A DNA stretch of 64,000 nt. Origin: Prauserella flavalba. GTDB lineage: Bacteria; Actinomycetota; Actinomycetes; Mycobacteriales; Pseudonocardiaceae. Positions 45,624 through 53,306 of the stretch are shown piece after piece. A program made the position numbers and the translations under genes. The notes below the pieces were generated by a model, which saw only the letters and a list, made by a program, of their open reading frames with translations, searched no databases and had not been told where the DNA came from. Positions within the stretch are counted from its first letter, which is position 1, and each line of letters starts with the position of its first letter. The stretch lies in assembly GCF_003202235.1 (NCBI RefSeq), contig NZ_MASU01000001.1, positions 124,001 to 188,000 of the forward strand, given 5' to 3'.

Positions 45624-46274
45624 GTGCGGGGACTGGTGCTGGTTTGCGGGCGAGCCGGGGAGTGGTTCACCGCGCCGGAGGGGGTCAGGACCGAGGCACT
45701 TCCGGCACGGCCGGGCAAGGCGGAGGTGGACCCGCTGCTGGCCTCCGAGCTTGTGGTCGCCGGCTCGGACGCCGACCTCGCGGCTGTCGTCCTTCGCTTG
45801 CTGCGCAAGGAAAAGCTCGACACCACCACGGTCGGCTACGTTCCCGCCGACGCCGACTCGGCGGTGGCCGCGCGGTGGGGGCTGCCGACCGATCGCAGGC
45901 ACGCGCTCGACCTCGCGCTGACCGGTTTCGACCGGCCGGTGCCGCTGATCCGTGACGACGCAGGCGGCGTGTTGCTCGGCGAAGGTGTCGTACGTAACCC
46001 CCGCGGGGTCGCGTACTGCGACGACACGGTCGCCCTTCGCGGTGAGGCCGGCTCGATCGTCGTCCGTCCCGACCTCGAAGGGCCCGGCTTGGTGGCCACC
46101 GTCACGCGCGGCAGGCTCCTCAAGCGGAGGCAGCGATTTCCGGCGAGGGCGTTCCAGCTGGGCGGCGCCCCCTCGGTGCCGGTGTCGGACGGTGTGCCGT
46201 ACCCGAGGCCGATGGAGCGGTGGACCTGGTACCGGCATACCCACGACTTACGTCTGGTCATTGTCGCGCGTTAA
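45624..46274 (+). CDS. Hypothetical protein, possible degenerate kinase fold
   Basis: 216 residues from GTG at 45624, preceded by GAGGAG (six-base spacing); an upstream ATG at 45600 would add eight residues. I do not recognise the family. The segment LVVAGSDADLAAVVLRLLRKE then TVGYVPADADSAVAARWGLP resembles the arrangement of the diacylglycerol/NAD kinase catalytic region (GGDGTxNE... then PxGTxNDxARxLGLP) but lacks the GGDGT motif. One TTA codon (46248-46250) near the C-terminus. Divergent from purA. Confidence 0.75.
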   Translation: MRGLVLVCGRAGEWFTAPEGVRTEALPARPGKAEVDPLLASELVVAGSDADLAAVVLRLLRKEKLDTTTVGYVPADADSAVAARWGLPTDRRHALDLALTGFDRPVPLIRDDAGGVLLGEGVVRNPRGVAYCDDTVALRGEAGSIVVRPDLEGPGLVATVTRGRLLKRRQRFPARAFQLGGAPSVPVSDGVPYPRPMERWTWYRHTHDLRLVIVAR

Positions 46275-46339
46275 CGCGAAAGTGTTGATCCCGTCACTTC
46301 TCTGGGTCACAGTCGGAAAGTATCCAACTACTCAGTGAG

Positions 46340-46990
46340 GTGGCGAAGGTGTCTGTTCCCCGCACTTTCCGTCGTGGCCTGATCGCAGTGGGTTCCGCCC
46401 TCGCGCTGACGATGCCCCTGAGCGGGGGTGTCGCAGGCGCCGAGCCGCCCGGCATCCCCGACGAGGCGACCGCCCGCGCGCAGCTCGGCGAGCTGACCGT
46501 CGCGGCCGACGGCCCGATGGACGGCTACGACCGCGAGCTGTTCCCGCACTGGAGCGACCAGGGCGACTCCTGCAACACGCGCGAGGCCGTGCTCAGGCGC
46601 GACGGCACCGGCGTCGAAACCGGCTCCGACTGCTACCCGACATCGGGCAGCTGGGAAAGCCCCTACGACGGGGCGACCTGGAGCGAGCCCGCCGACGTGG
46701 ACATCGACCACGTGGTACCGCTCGCGGCGGCGTGGCGCAGCGGTGCCGCCGACTGGACGACGGACCGGCGCGAGCAGTTCGCCAACGACCTCTCGGCGCC
46801 ACAGCTGATCGCCGTCACCGACAACGTCAACCAGGAGAAGGGCGACCAGTCGCCGGACGAGTGGAAGCCGCCGGCACAGGACTACTGGTGCACCTACGCG
46901 AGCATGTGGATCACCGTCAAGCACAAATGGGAGCTGACGGTGGACGATGCCGAAAAGGCAGCCCTCACGGAAATGCTCGACGCCTGCTGA
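46340..46990 (+). CDS. Secreted HNH-type nuclease (DUF1524/GmrSD-like)
   Basis: 216 residues. Signal peptide about 1-33 (RRGLIAVGSALALTMPLSGGVAGA), then a domain with VDIDHVVPLAAAW (the catalytic His), two pairs of Cys (DSCNTRE and SDCYPTSG; YWCTYAS and LDAC) that can form disulfides, and NVNQEKGD holding the Asn/Lys of the betabetaalpha-metal fold. So it is an exported nuclease, perhaps for DNA uptake of nutrients or defence. GTG at 46340; GTG at 46349 also possible. 16 bases before a type A palindrome. Confidence 0.82.
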   Translation: MAKVSVPRTFRRGLIAVGSALALTMPLSGGVAGAEPPGIPDEATARAQLGELTVAADGPMDGYDRELFPHWSDQGDSCNTREAVLRRDGTGVETGSDCYPTSGSWESPYDGATWSEPADVDIDHVVPLAAAWRSGAADWTTDRREQFANDLSAPQLIAVTDNVNQEKGDQSPDEWKPPAQDYWCTYASMWITVKHKWELTVDDAEKAALTEMLDAC

Positions 46991-47006
46991 CCCACCTTCG
47001 TATCGG

Positions 47007-47057
47007 CCCCCAAGGCCACCTTTGTTGCGCTCAACGCAACAAAGGTGGCCTTGGGGG
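47007..47057. repeat. Type A palindrome, copy 3 (convergent gene ends)
   Basis: 51-base near-perfect palindrome centred at 47032; arms CCCCCAAGGCCACCTTTGTTGCG with one mismatch by the centre. 16 bases after the HNH gene stop and 12 before the end of the convergent DUF3151 gene. Confidence 0.9.
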
Positions 47058-47069
47058 ACAGTCGGGGGG

Positions 47070-47486
47070 TCAGTCGGCCAGGCCGGTGGCTTTCGCGGCG
47101 GCCGGGTCGGAATCGGCGAGGAACTTCGTGCAGCGGTCGTACTCGTCGGTCTCGCCGATGCGGCCCGCGGCCTTCGCGAGCACCGCGAGCGCACGCAGGA
47201 AGCCCTGGTTGGGACGGTGGTCCCACGGCACCGGGCCGAAGCCCTTCCAGCCCGCGCGGCGGAGCTGGTCGAGACCACGGTGGTAGCCGGTGCGCGCATA
47301 GGCGTACGCGGCGACGATCTCGCCGTCGGCCAGCGCCTTCTCGGCCAGCGCGGCCCACGCCTCGCTGAAGTCCGGGTGCTCCGCAGCGACCTCCGCCGGG
47401 TCCGTTCCCGCGTCCAGCGCCGCCTGCGCGTCGGGACGCTCCGGGAGCTTCGTGGCGGGCGGTTCGAGGAGGTTGCCGTGTGTCAT
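47070..47486 (-). CDS. DUF3151 family protein
   Basis: 138 residues, the usual length. HRGLDQLRRAGWKGFGPVPW and NQGFLRALAVLAKAAGRIGE are the conserved core of this actinobacterial family of unknown function; the helical repeats look TPR-like. ATG at 47486. The 28-residue membrane peptide gene at 47512 is immediately upstream on the same strand. Confidence 0.85.
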   Translation of the reverse strand: MTHGNLLEPPATKLPERPDAQAALDAGTDPAEVAAEHPDFSEAWAALAEKALADGEIVAAYAYARTGYHRGLDQLRRAGWKGFGPVPWDHRPNQGFLRALAVLAKAAGRIGETDEYDRCTKFLADSDPAAAKATGLAD

Positions 47487-47511
47487 GCGGCCATTCTGCA
47501 TCACCCTGCCG

Positions 47512-47598
47512 TCAGAGGAAGACGCTCACCACCAGGCCGCTCCCGGCCAGCACCAGTGCCGCGACGAGCACCGCGGCCACGAGTCGTTTCGGCATCAT
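47512..47598 (-). CDS. 28-residue membrane micropeptide
   Basis: ATG at 47598 (or the next ATG at 47595) encodes MMPKRLVAAVLVAALVLAGS and eight further residues ending VSVFL: one transmembrane helix with basic N-terminus. Too short for most gene finders. It lies 25 bases upstream of the DUF3151 gene and 84 bases from the divergent membrane gene at 47682. Weak GGGGGC before the start. Its reality rests on the helix pattern and the neat fit. Confidence 0.5.
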   Translation of the reverse strand: MMPKRLVAAVLVAALVLAGSGLVVSVFL

Positions 47599-47681
47599 GC
47601 CCCCACTCTGCCGCATGCCGCCGTCACCACATCGTGTTGCCCCTTAGGGGTGACACCTGAATTTCGGGCGTAGCGCTGTCA

Positions 47682-48878
47682 GTGGCAGAGACCACCCGGC
47701 ATGATGCACGGGTGACAAACGCGGCGGCTCTGCCCGACCAGCGCGAATCCGGCCTCCCACGAAGCCCGATCGCCAAGACCGTGCTGTTCTTCCAGCGGCA
47801 CTGGCAGCGGGGTGCTCCCGGCACGCCGACCCCCGAATGGGTCGTCCGGTTCTCCTACGGCATGTGGCTCACGGCGTTCGCCTTCAAGGTCATCGGCGCC
47901 TCGTGGGACATGTCGTGGCACTTCAAGTGGCTGCGCGACGACCTGGCCCCGCCGCATCTGATCAACACCGTGGGCACAGTGATCGTCTGCGTGCTCGTGG
48001 TGATCCACACCTACACCGGCCTCGCGTGCGACCGGCGCTCGCTGCGCCTGATGCAGGCGGGGCTGGTGATGTTCCTGATCGCGGCGCCGCTCGACGTGAT
48101 CAACCACCGCGTCAGCGGGCTCGACCTCACGGCGTGGAGCGCGACGCACGGCCTGCTCTACCTGGGCACCGGTGTGATGCTCGCCGGCGTGATCGCGGGC
48201 TGGCTGCGGGTGTCGCCTCCCGGCAGGACCAGGGCCGTGGTGCTCACCGCGCTGTGGGCGTTCTTCCTGGAGAACACGTTCTTCCCCAACGGTCAGCAGG
48301 AGTACGGCATCCTCGAGCTGCGTTCGTGGGAACGCGGCGAGCCGTACGCGGAGCCGACCCTGCTGCAGTTCGCCGCCGAGGACATCGGCCGCTCCGTCGA
48401 CCGCGAGGCCGTGATCCACTTCGCGCTGCCGATCGAGGACTGGGTGTACCCGCTGTGGGGCATCGGCGTGATGGCGCTGATCCTCGCCGCGGCAAGGCAC
48501 ACGGTGGGCAGGGCGTGGACCGCGACGACCGTCGCGTGCGCCTACGTCGCCTACCGGGCCATCAGCTGGCCGCTCCTGCTGGCCGGCGACTTCCCGACCT
48601 CGACGGTGCCGTTCTACCTGGTGTTCGTGGGCTTGGCCGTGGACCTGGCTTTCCGCGCCGCGAGAGCACGTTTCGCCGTGGGCGCCTTGCTCGTGACGGG
48701 GGTCGGCTACGGCGCGCTGTGGCTGCAGTCGCAGCTGCGGCCGTGGCTGCTGGGCGACGCGCTCACGGAATCGGCGCCGCCCAGTGCGTACTGGACGGCG
48801 CCGATCGTGCTGGTGGGCGTGGCCACGATCTGGTTCGCGGCGGCCCGGCGGGGAAGGTCAGAGCTTCTTGCCCGCTGA
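47682..48878 (+). CDS. Polytopic membrane protein of unknown function
   Basis: 398 residues (GTG at 47682; GTG at 47712 would give 388). About eight hydrophobic helices. MSWHFKWLRDDLAPPHLINT, AAPLDVINHRVSG and SATHGLLYLGTG carry His, Asp and Asn in or beside helices, reminiscent of a membrane metal or hydrophobic-cofactor site. I do not recognise the family. Its end overlaps fba by 21 bases (convergent). Confidence 0.8.
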   Translation: MAETTRHDARVTNAAALPDQRESGLPRSPIAKTVLFFQRHWQRGAPGTPTPEWVVRFSYGMWLTAFAFKVIGASWDMSWHFKWLRDDLAPPHLINTVGTVIVCVLVVIHTYTGLACDRRSLRLMQAGLVMFLIAAPLDVINHRVSGLDLTAWSATHGLLYLGTGVMLAGVIAGWLRVSPPGRTRAVVLTALWAFFLENTFFPNGQQEYGILELRSWERGEPYAEPTLLQFAAEDIGRSVDREAVIHFALPIEDWVYPLWGIGVMALILAAARHTVGRAWTATTVACAYVAYRAISWPLLLAGDFPTSTVPFYLVFVGLAVDLAFRAARARFAVGALLVTGVGYGALWLQSQLRPWLLGDALTESAPPSAYWTAPIVLVGVATIWFAAARRGRSELLAR

Positions 48879-49886
48879 CTTGAGGTTCTCGGCGGCCTCG
48901 ACAACGCGCTTGGCCATCGAGCCTTCGGCGGCCTTGAGGTAGCTGCGCGGGTCGTAGGTCTTCTTGTTGCCGACCTCGCCGTCCACCTTTAGCACGCCGT
49001 CGTAGTTCTTGAAGAAGTGGTCGGCGATGGGCCGGGAGAACGCGTACTGGGTGTCGGTGTCGACGTTCATTTTCACGACGCCGTAGGACACCGCCTCGTG
49101 GATCTCCTCGAGCAGCGAGCCCGAGCCGCCGTGGAAGACCAGCTCGAACGGCTTGGAGCCCTCGGGCAGGCCGAGCTTCTCGGCCGCGACCTGCTGGCCG
49201 CGCTTGAGCACGTCGGGCCGCAGCTGCACGGCACCCGGCTTGTAGGCGCCGTGGACGTTGCCGAACGTCGCGGCGAGCAGGTAGCGGCCCTTGTCGCCGG
49301 AGCCCAGCGCGTCGACGGTCTTCACGAAGTCGCCCTCGGCGGTGTAGAGCTTCTCGTTGATCTCGTTGGAGACGCCGTCCTCCTCGCCCCCGACGACGCC
49401 GATCTCGACCTCGAGGATGATCTTCGCGGCGGCGGCCTTCCGCAGCAGTTCCGCGGCGATGGTCAGGTTCTCGTCGAGGTCGATGGCGGAGCCGTCCCAC
49501 ATGTGGGACTGGAAGAGCGGGTTCTCGCCCCGGTTCACGCGCTCCTGCGAGATCTCGATGAGCGGCCGGACGAAGCCGTCGAGCTTGTCCTTGGGGCAGT
49601 GGTCGGTGTGCAGCGCGACGTTGATCGGGTACTTCGCGGCGACGACGTGGGCGAACTCGGCGAGCGCGGTGGCTCCGGTGACCATGTCCTTGACGGCCTG
49701 GCCCGACGCGAACTCGGCGCCGCCGGTGGAGAACTGGATGATCCCGTCGCTCTCCGCCTCCGCGAAGCCGCGGATGGCCGCGTTCAACGTCTCCGACGAG
49801 GTCACGTTGATGGCCGGGTACGCGAACTCGTTCGCCTTGGCCCGGTCCAGCATCTCGGCATAGACCTCGGGTGTGGCGATGGGCAT
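48858..49886 (-). CDS. fba: Fructose-bisphosphate aldolase, class II
   Basis: 342 residues; zinc-dependent cleavage of fructose-1,6-bisphosphate into DHAP and G3P in glycolysis. Zinc ligands: ALHTDHCPK (His), GNVHGAYKPG and VFHGGSGS. GVVKMNVDTDTQYAF is the phosphate-binding segment. ATG at 49886. Monocistronic; a type B palindrome lies between it and the LLM gene. Confidence 0.96.
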   Translation of the reverse strand: MPIATPEVYAEMLDRAKANEFAYPAINVTSSETLNAAIRGFAEAESDGIIQFSTGGAEFASGQAVKDMVTGATALAEFAHVVAAKYPINVALHTDHCPKDKLDGFVRPLIEISQERVNRGENPLFQSHMWDGSAIDLDENLTIAAELLRKAAAAKIILEVEIGVVGGEEDGVSNEINEKLYTAEGDFVKTVDALGSGDKGRYLLAATFGNVHGAYKPGAVQLRPDVLKRGQQVAAEKLGLPEGSKPFELVFHGGSGSLLEEIHEAVSYGVVKMNVDTDTQYAFSRPIADHFFKNYDGVLKVDGEVGNKKTYDPRSYLKAAEGSMAKRVVEAAENLKSAGKKL

Positions 49887-49953
49887 CGTTGTCCTCCTCG
49901 ACGGTGTCCTTTTGCCCCGCATCCTACGAGCCCGCCCCGGTAGGCGCGGCAGA

Positions 49954-50010
49954 CTGCAGTGAAGGCCACCTTCACTGCGTTCAACGCAGTGAAGGTGGCC
50001 TTCACTGCAG
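49954..50010. repeat. Type B palindrome, copy 3
   Basis: 57-base perfect palindrome centred at 49982, arms CTGCAGTGAAGGCCACCTTC. One base from the stop of the minus-strand LLM gene (50012) and 68 bases upstream of the fba start, i.e. between co-directional genes, at a 3' end. Type B variant with TTCACT in the arm. Confidence 0.9.
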
Positions 50011-50011
50011 A

Positions 50012-50842
50012 TCAGAAGAGGGCTTCGGCGAGAGCTCGGTACGTCGGGAGCGGGTTGGCGTCGTCGGGCAGGTTGTGGAGGCAGACGTGGTCGGCGCCGG
50101 CCTCCAGGTGCGCGTTCAGCCCGCGCGCGATGGTCTGCGCGTCCCCGTGCAGGCCGAGCGCGTCGATGAGCCGGTCGCTGCCGCCGTCGGCGATCTCCGA
50201 CTCCTCCCAGCCGAGCCTGCGCAGGTTGCTCACGTAGTTGCGCAGGTTGAGGTACGGCATGTTGATCGGAGGGCGGGCGATCTCCCGGGCCCGCGCCGCG
50301 TCGGTCTCGAGCACCACCTTGTGCTCGGGCGCCAGGAGCGCGTCGGGGCCGAGGAGCTCGCGGGCCTGCCGCGTGTGCTCCGGTGTGGTCAGGTACGGGT
50401 GCGCGCCAGCCGTGCGCTCGGCGGAGAGCTTGAGCACCTTCGGGCCGAGCGCGGCGAGGGCGCGGCCTTCAACCGGGACTCCGGCCTCGTCCAGCTCGTC
50501 GAGGTAGGAGACGATCTTGTCGTAGGGCTTCTGGTACTCGGCGGTCGCCTCGGGGTGGCCGATGCCGACGCCGAGGAGAAACCGGTCCGGGTGCTTCGCG
50601 GCGATTCGGTGGTAGGAGGCGCCCACGGTCTTCGCGTCGGCGGTCCACATGTTGACGATGCCGGTGGCCACGGCGATCGTGCTGGTCGCGTCGAGCAGAC
50701 TCTCGGCGAGTGCGAGGTCAGCGGGCGGCGACCCACCGATCCAGATCGCGCCGTAACCGAGCTTCTCCACCTCGGCGGCCAGCTCGGGAGTGAGCCCCGC
50801 GGCGCCCCGCCAGATTCCGTACCTTCCCAGTTTCACAGCCAT
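50012..50842 (-). CDS. LLM-class F420-dependent oxidoreductase
   Basis: 276 residues. Bacterial luciferase-like barrel; IWIGGSPPADLALAESLLDATSTIAVATGIVNMW, LLGVGIGHPEATAEYQKPYDKI and GADHVCLHNL match the TIGR03620-like F420-dependent LLM group. Reduces or oxidises an unknown substrate with F420H2 as cofactor, as judged from family membership. ATG at 50842, 41 bases from the divergent aldo/keto reductase. Confidence 0.87.
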   Translation of the reverse strand: MAVKLGRYGIWRGAAGLTPELAAEVEKLGYGAIWIGGSPPADLALAESLLDATSTIAVATGIVNMWTADAKTVGASYHRIAAKHPDRFLLGVGIGHPEATAEYQKPYDKIVSYLDELDEAGVPVEGRALAALGPKVLKLSAERTAGAHPYLTTPEHTRQARELLGPDALLAPEHKVVLETDAARAREIARPPINMPYLNLRNYVSNLRRLGWEESEIADGGSDRLIDALGLHGDAQTIARGLNAHLEAGADHVCLHNLPDDANPLPTYRALAEALF

Positions 50843-50883
50843 GTACCCACCCAACACCCGATCGCGGCGGTTATGTTCCGATC

Positions 50884-51813
50884 ATGGGCAAGATTGGTGA
50901 GATCGAGGTATTCCCGCTGAACCTCGGCGGCAACGTGTTCGGCTGGACGGCGGACGAGGCGACGTCGTTCGAGGTGCTCGACGCCTACACCGCGGCGGGC
51001 GGCAACTTCGTCGACACCGCCGATGTCTACATGGCCAGGGTCGAGGGCAACTCGGGCGGCGAGTCCGAGACGATCATCGGCCGATGGCTCGCGCGCAGGG
51101 GCCGCCGCGACGACGTCGTGATCGCCACCAAGGTCGGCAGCTGGGAGCGCAGGCCCGGGCTCTCGGCGAAGAACATCAAGGAGGCGGCCGAGGACTCGCT
51201 GCGCCGCCTCGGCACCGATCACCTCGACCTCTACTACGCCCACCGCGATGTCGCCGACGTGCCGCTGGAGGAGACGCTCATGGCGTTCGACGCGCTGGTG
51301 CGCGAGGGCAAGGTGCGTTACCTGGGCGCCTCGAACTTCACCGCCGAGCGGCTGCGCGAGGCGCTGGCCGTCTCGGCTGCGAACGGCCTCGCGCGGTTCG
51401 TCGCGGTGCAGCCGCACTACAACCTCGTGGAGCGCGGCTACGAACGCGACCTCGCCCCGCTGGTGCGGGAGGAGGGCCTGGCGACACTGCCGTACTACGC
51501 GCTGGCCAAGGGTTTCCTCACCGGGAAGTACCGGTCGCGCGACGCGTCGGTGGACAGCCCCCGCAGCACCGGCGCGCTGGCCTATCTGGACGCACGCGGC
51601 GAGCGGGCACTCGCCGCGCTCGACGAGGTGGCCGAGGCCCACTCGACGTCGGTCACCGCCGTCGCACTGGCCTGGCTCGCCGCGCAACCGACCGTCGCCG
51701 CGCCGATCGCGAGTGCCCGCGACACTTCCCAGCTCGCCGACCTGCTCGCCTCGACGCGGCTGCGCCTCACGGAGAGCGAGCTGGCGGCCCTCAGCGCTTC
51801 TACCGACCAGTAG
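50884..51813 (+). CDS. Aldo/keto reductase
   Basis: 309 residues, TIM-barrel NADPH-dependent oxidoreductase. NFVDTADVYM (catalytic Asp and Tyr), VVIATKVG (catalytic Lys), YYAHRDVADVPLEETLMAFD (His) and the C-terminal NADP loop PIASARDTSQL are the family motifs. Substrate unknown; first of a run AKR-SDR-PPOX on plus. ATG at 50884. Confidence 0.92.
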   Translation: MGKIGEIEVFPLNLGGNVFGWTADEATSFEVLDAYTAAGGNFVDTADVYMARVEGNSGGESETIIGRWLARRGRRDDVVIATKVGSWERRPGLSAKNIKEAAEDSLRRLGTDHLDLYYAHRDVADVPLEETLMAFDALVREGKVRYLGASNFTAERLREALAVSAANGLARFVAVQPHYNLVERGYERDLAPLVREEGLATLPYYALAKGFLTGKYRSRDASVDSPRSTGALAYLDARGERALAALDEVAEAHSTSVTAVALAWLAAQPTVAAPIASARDTSQLADLLASTRLRLTESELAALSASTDQ

Positions 51814-51868
51814 CCTACTCCGAGTAAGTTGAGGTACCGTGCCTTCAGACCCACCCGAGGAGGCACCA

Positions 51869-52759
51869 ATGGCGTTCCTGTCCCGCTCCGTCAAGAACAG
51901 AGTCGTGCTCATCACCGGGGCCGCACGCGGGATCGGCGCAGGGCTCGCCGAGCGGCTGGCCGCGGACGGCGCGAAGGTGGCCCTCGTCGGCCTCGAGGCC
52001 GACGAGCAGCAGAAGGTCGCCGACCGCATCGGCCCCGCCGCCAAGTCCTGGGAAGCCGACGTCACGAGCTGGGACGCACTGGAGCAGGCCACCAAGGGGG
52101 TCGTCGACCACTTCGGCGGCATCGACATCGTCATCGCCAACGCCGGCATCGCCACGACGGGCTTCGTGCGCTCGGTGGACCCGGCCGCGTTCGAGAAGGT
52201 GATCGAGGTCGACCTGCTCGGTGTGTGGCGCACGTTCCGCGTCACCATGCCGCACGTGATCGAGCGCAAGGGCTACCTGCTGGCGATCTCGTCGCTCGCC
52301 GCGATCACGCACGCGCCCGGCATGGCCAACTACGCCGCCGCCAAGGCCGGTGTCGAGGCGTTCTGCAACAGCCTGCGCGCCGAGGTCGCCCACCTCGGCG
52401 TCAAGGTCGGCGTCGCACACCCGACGTGGATCAGGACCGACCTCGTGGAGAGCGCCGACTCCCACCCCGTGTTCGGGAGGCTGCGGGCGGGTATGCCCGG
52501 CCTGATCGGCAAGACCTACCCGCTCGACGTCGCGCTCGACTGCATCGAGGCCGGCGTGAAGCGGCGGGCCAGGACCATCCACGTGCCGAGGTGGGTCGGC
52601 GGGCTGAAGTTGATCCGCGCGTTCCTGCCGCCGATCGTGGAACTCGGCGCCCGGAGCAGGGTGCCCGCCGCCGACCGGGCCGCGCTGGAGGACATCGCCA
52701 GCCGCGGCGCCCGCGAGGCCGCCGTCACCGGTCACGGCGGCCGAGCCGCGACGAAGTAG
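51869..52759 (+). CDS. Short-chain dehydrogenase/reductase
   Basis: 296 residues. NAD(P) motif VLITGAARGIGAGLAE (about 14-28), NAG loop (NAGIATTGF), catalytic Ser in AISSLAAITH and Tyr-x3-Lys in YAAAKAGVEAF. Oxidoreductase on an unknown alcohol/ketone. ATG at 51869 has CGAGGAGG before it; GTG at 51839 is possible but has no signal. Twelve bases before the PPOX gene. Confidence 0.9.
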   Translation: MAFLSRSVKNRVVLITGAARGIGAGLAERLAADGAKVALVGLEADEQQKVADRIGPAAKSWEADVTSWDALEQATKGVVDHFGGIDIVIANAGIATTGFVRSVDPAAFEKVIEVDLLGVWRTFRVTMPHVIERKGYLLAISSLAAITHAPGMANYAAAKAGVEAFCNSLRAEVAHLGVKVGVAHPTWIRTDLVESADSHPVFGRLRAGMPGLIGKTYPLDVALDCIEAGVKRRARTIHVPRWVGGLKLIRAFLPPIVELGARSRVPAADRAALEDIASRGAREAAVTGHGGRAATK

Positions 52760-52771
52760 GAAGCGAGACGA

Positions 52772-53236
52772 ATGTCCCGGCGCGAACAGATCAGGATGAC
52801 CACGGACGAGGTAGTCGCCTACCTCGCCGAACAGAAGGTCATCAACGTCGCGACGATGAGCCCGAACGGCAGGCCGCACCTCGCCCCGCTCTGGTACGTC
52901 CCGAGGGGCGAGGCCGTGGCCACCTGGACCTACCGCAAGTCGCAGAAGGTCGCCAACCTGCTGCGGCTGCCGCAGGCGACGGTGCTCGTCGAGTCCGGCG
53001 ACTCCTACGAGAAGCTGCGCGGCGTCTCGATGGAATGCGACGTGGAGCTGATCGAGGACACCGACGCGGTGGCGGCGATCGGCACGGAGCTGCTGCTGCG
53101 CTACAGCGACGAGCCGCCGGCCTCCGCCGAGCTGAAGGCCGGCGTCGCACTGCAGGCTCCCAAGCGGGTCGGCCTGCTGCTGACGCCGACCAAGGTCGTC
53201 AGCTGGGACCACACGAAGCTCGGCGGGGTGTACTGA
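52772..53236 (+). CDS. Pyridoxamine-5'-phosphate-oxidase-fold protein (PPOX class)
   Basis: 154 residues. Split-barrel FMN/F420-binding fold: INVATMSPNGRPHLAPLWYVP and WTYRKSQKVANLLRLPQATVLVESG are the cofactor segments typical of the F420-dependent PPOX class in actinobacteria. Exact reaction unknown. Directly after the SDR gene. Confidence 0.87.
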   Translation: MSRREQIRMTTDEVVAYLAEQKVINVATMSPNGRPHLAPLWYVPRGEAVATWTYRKSQKVANLLRLPQATVLVESGDSYEKLRGVSMECDVELIEDTDAVAAIGTELLLRYSDEPPASAELKAGVALQAPKRVGLLLTPTKVVSWDHTKLGGVY

Positions 53237-53306
53237 CCTCTTCGGCCCTGGTTCCCGCGCGCTCCGGCTGCGATGATGGCGTGGATCACTCGACGAGGAG
53301 TGCGCT

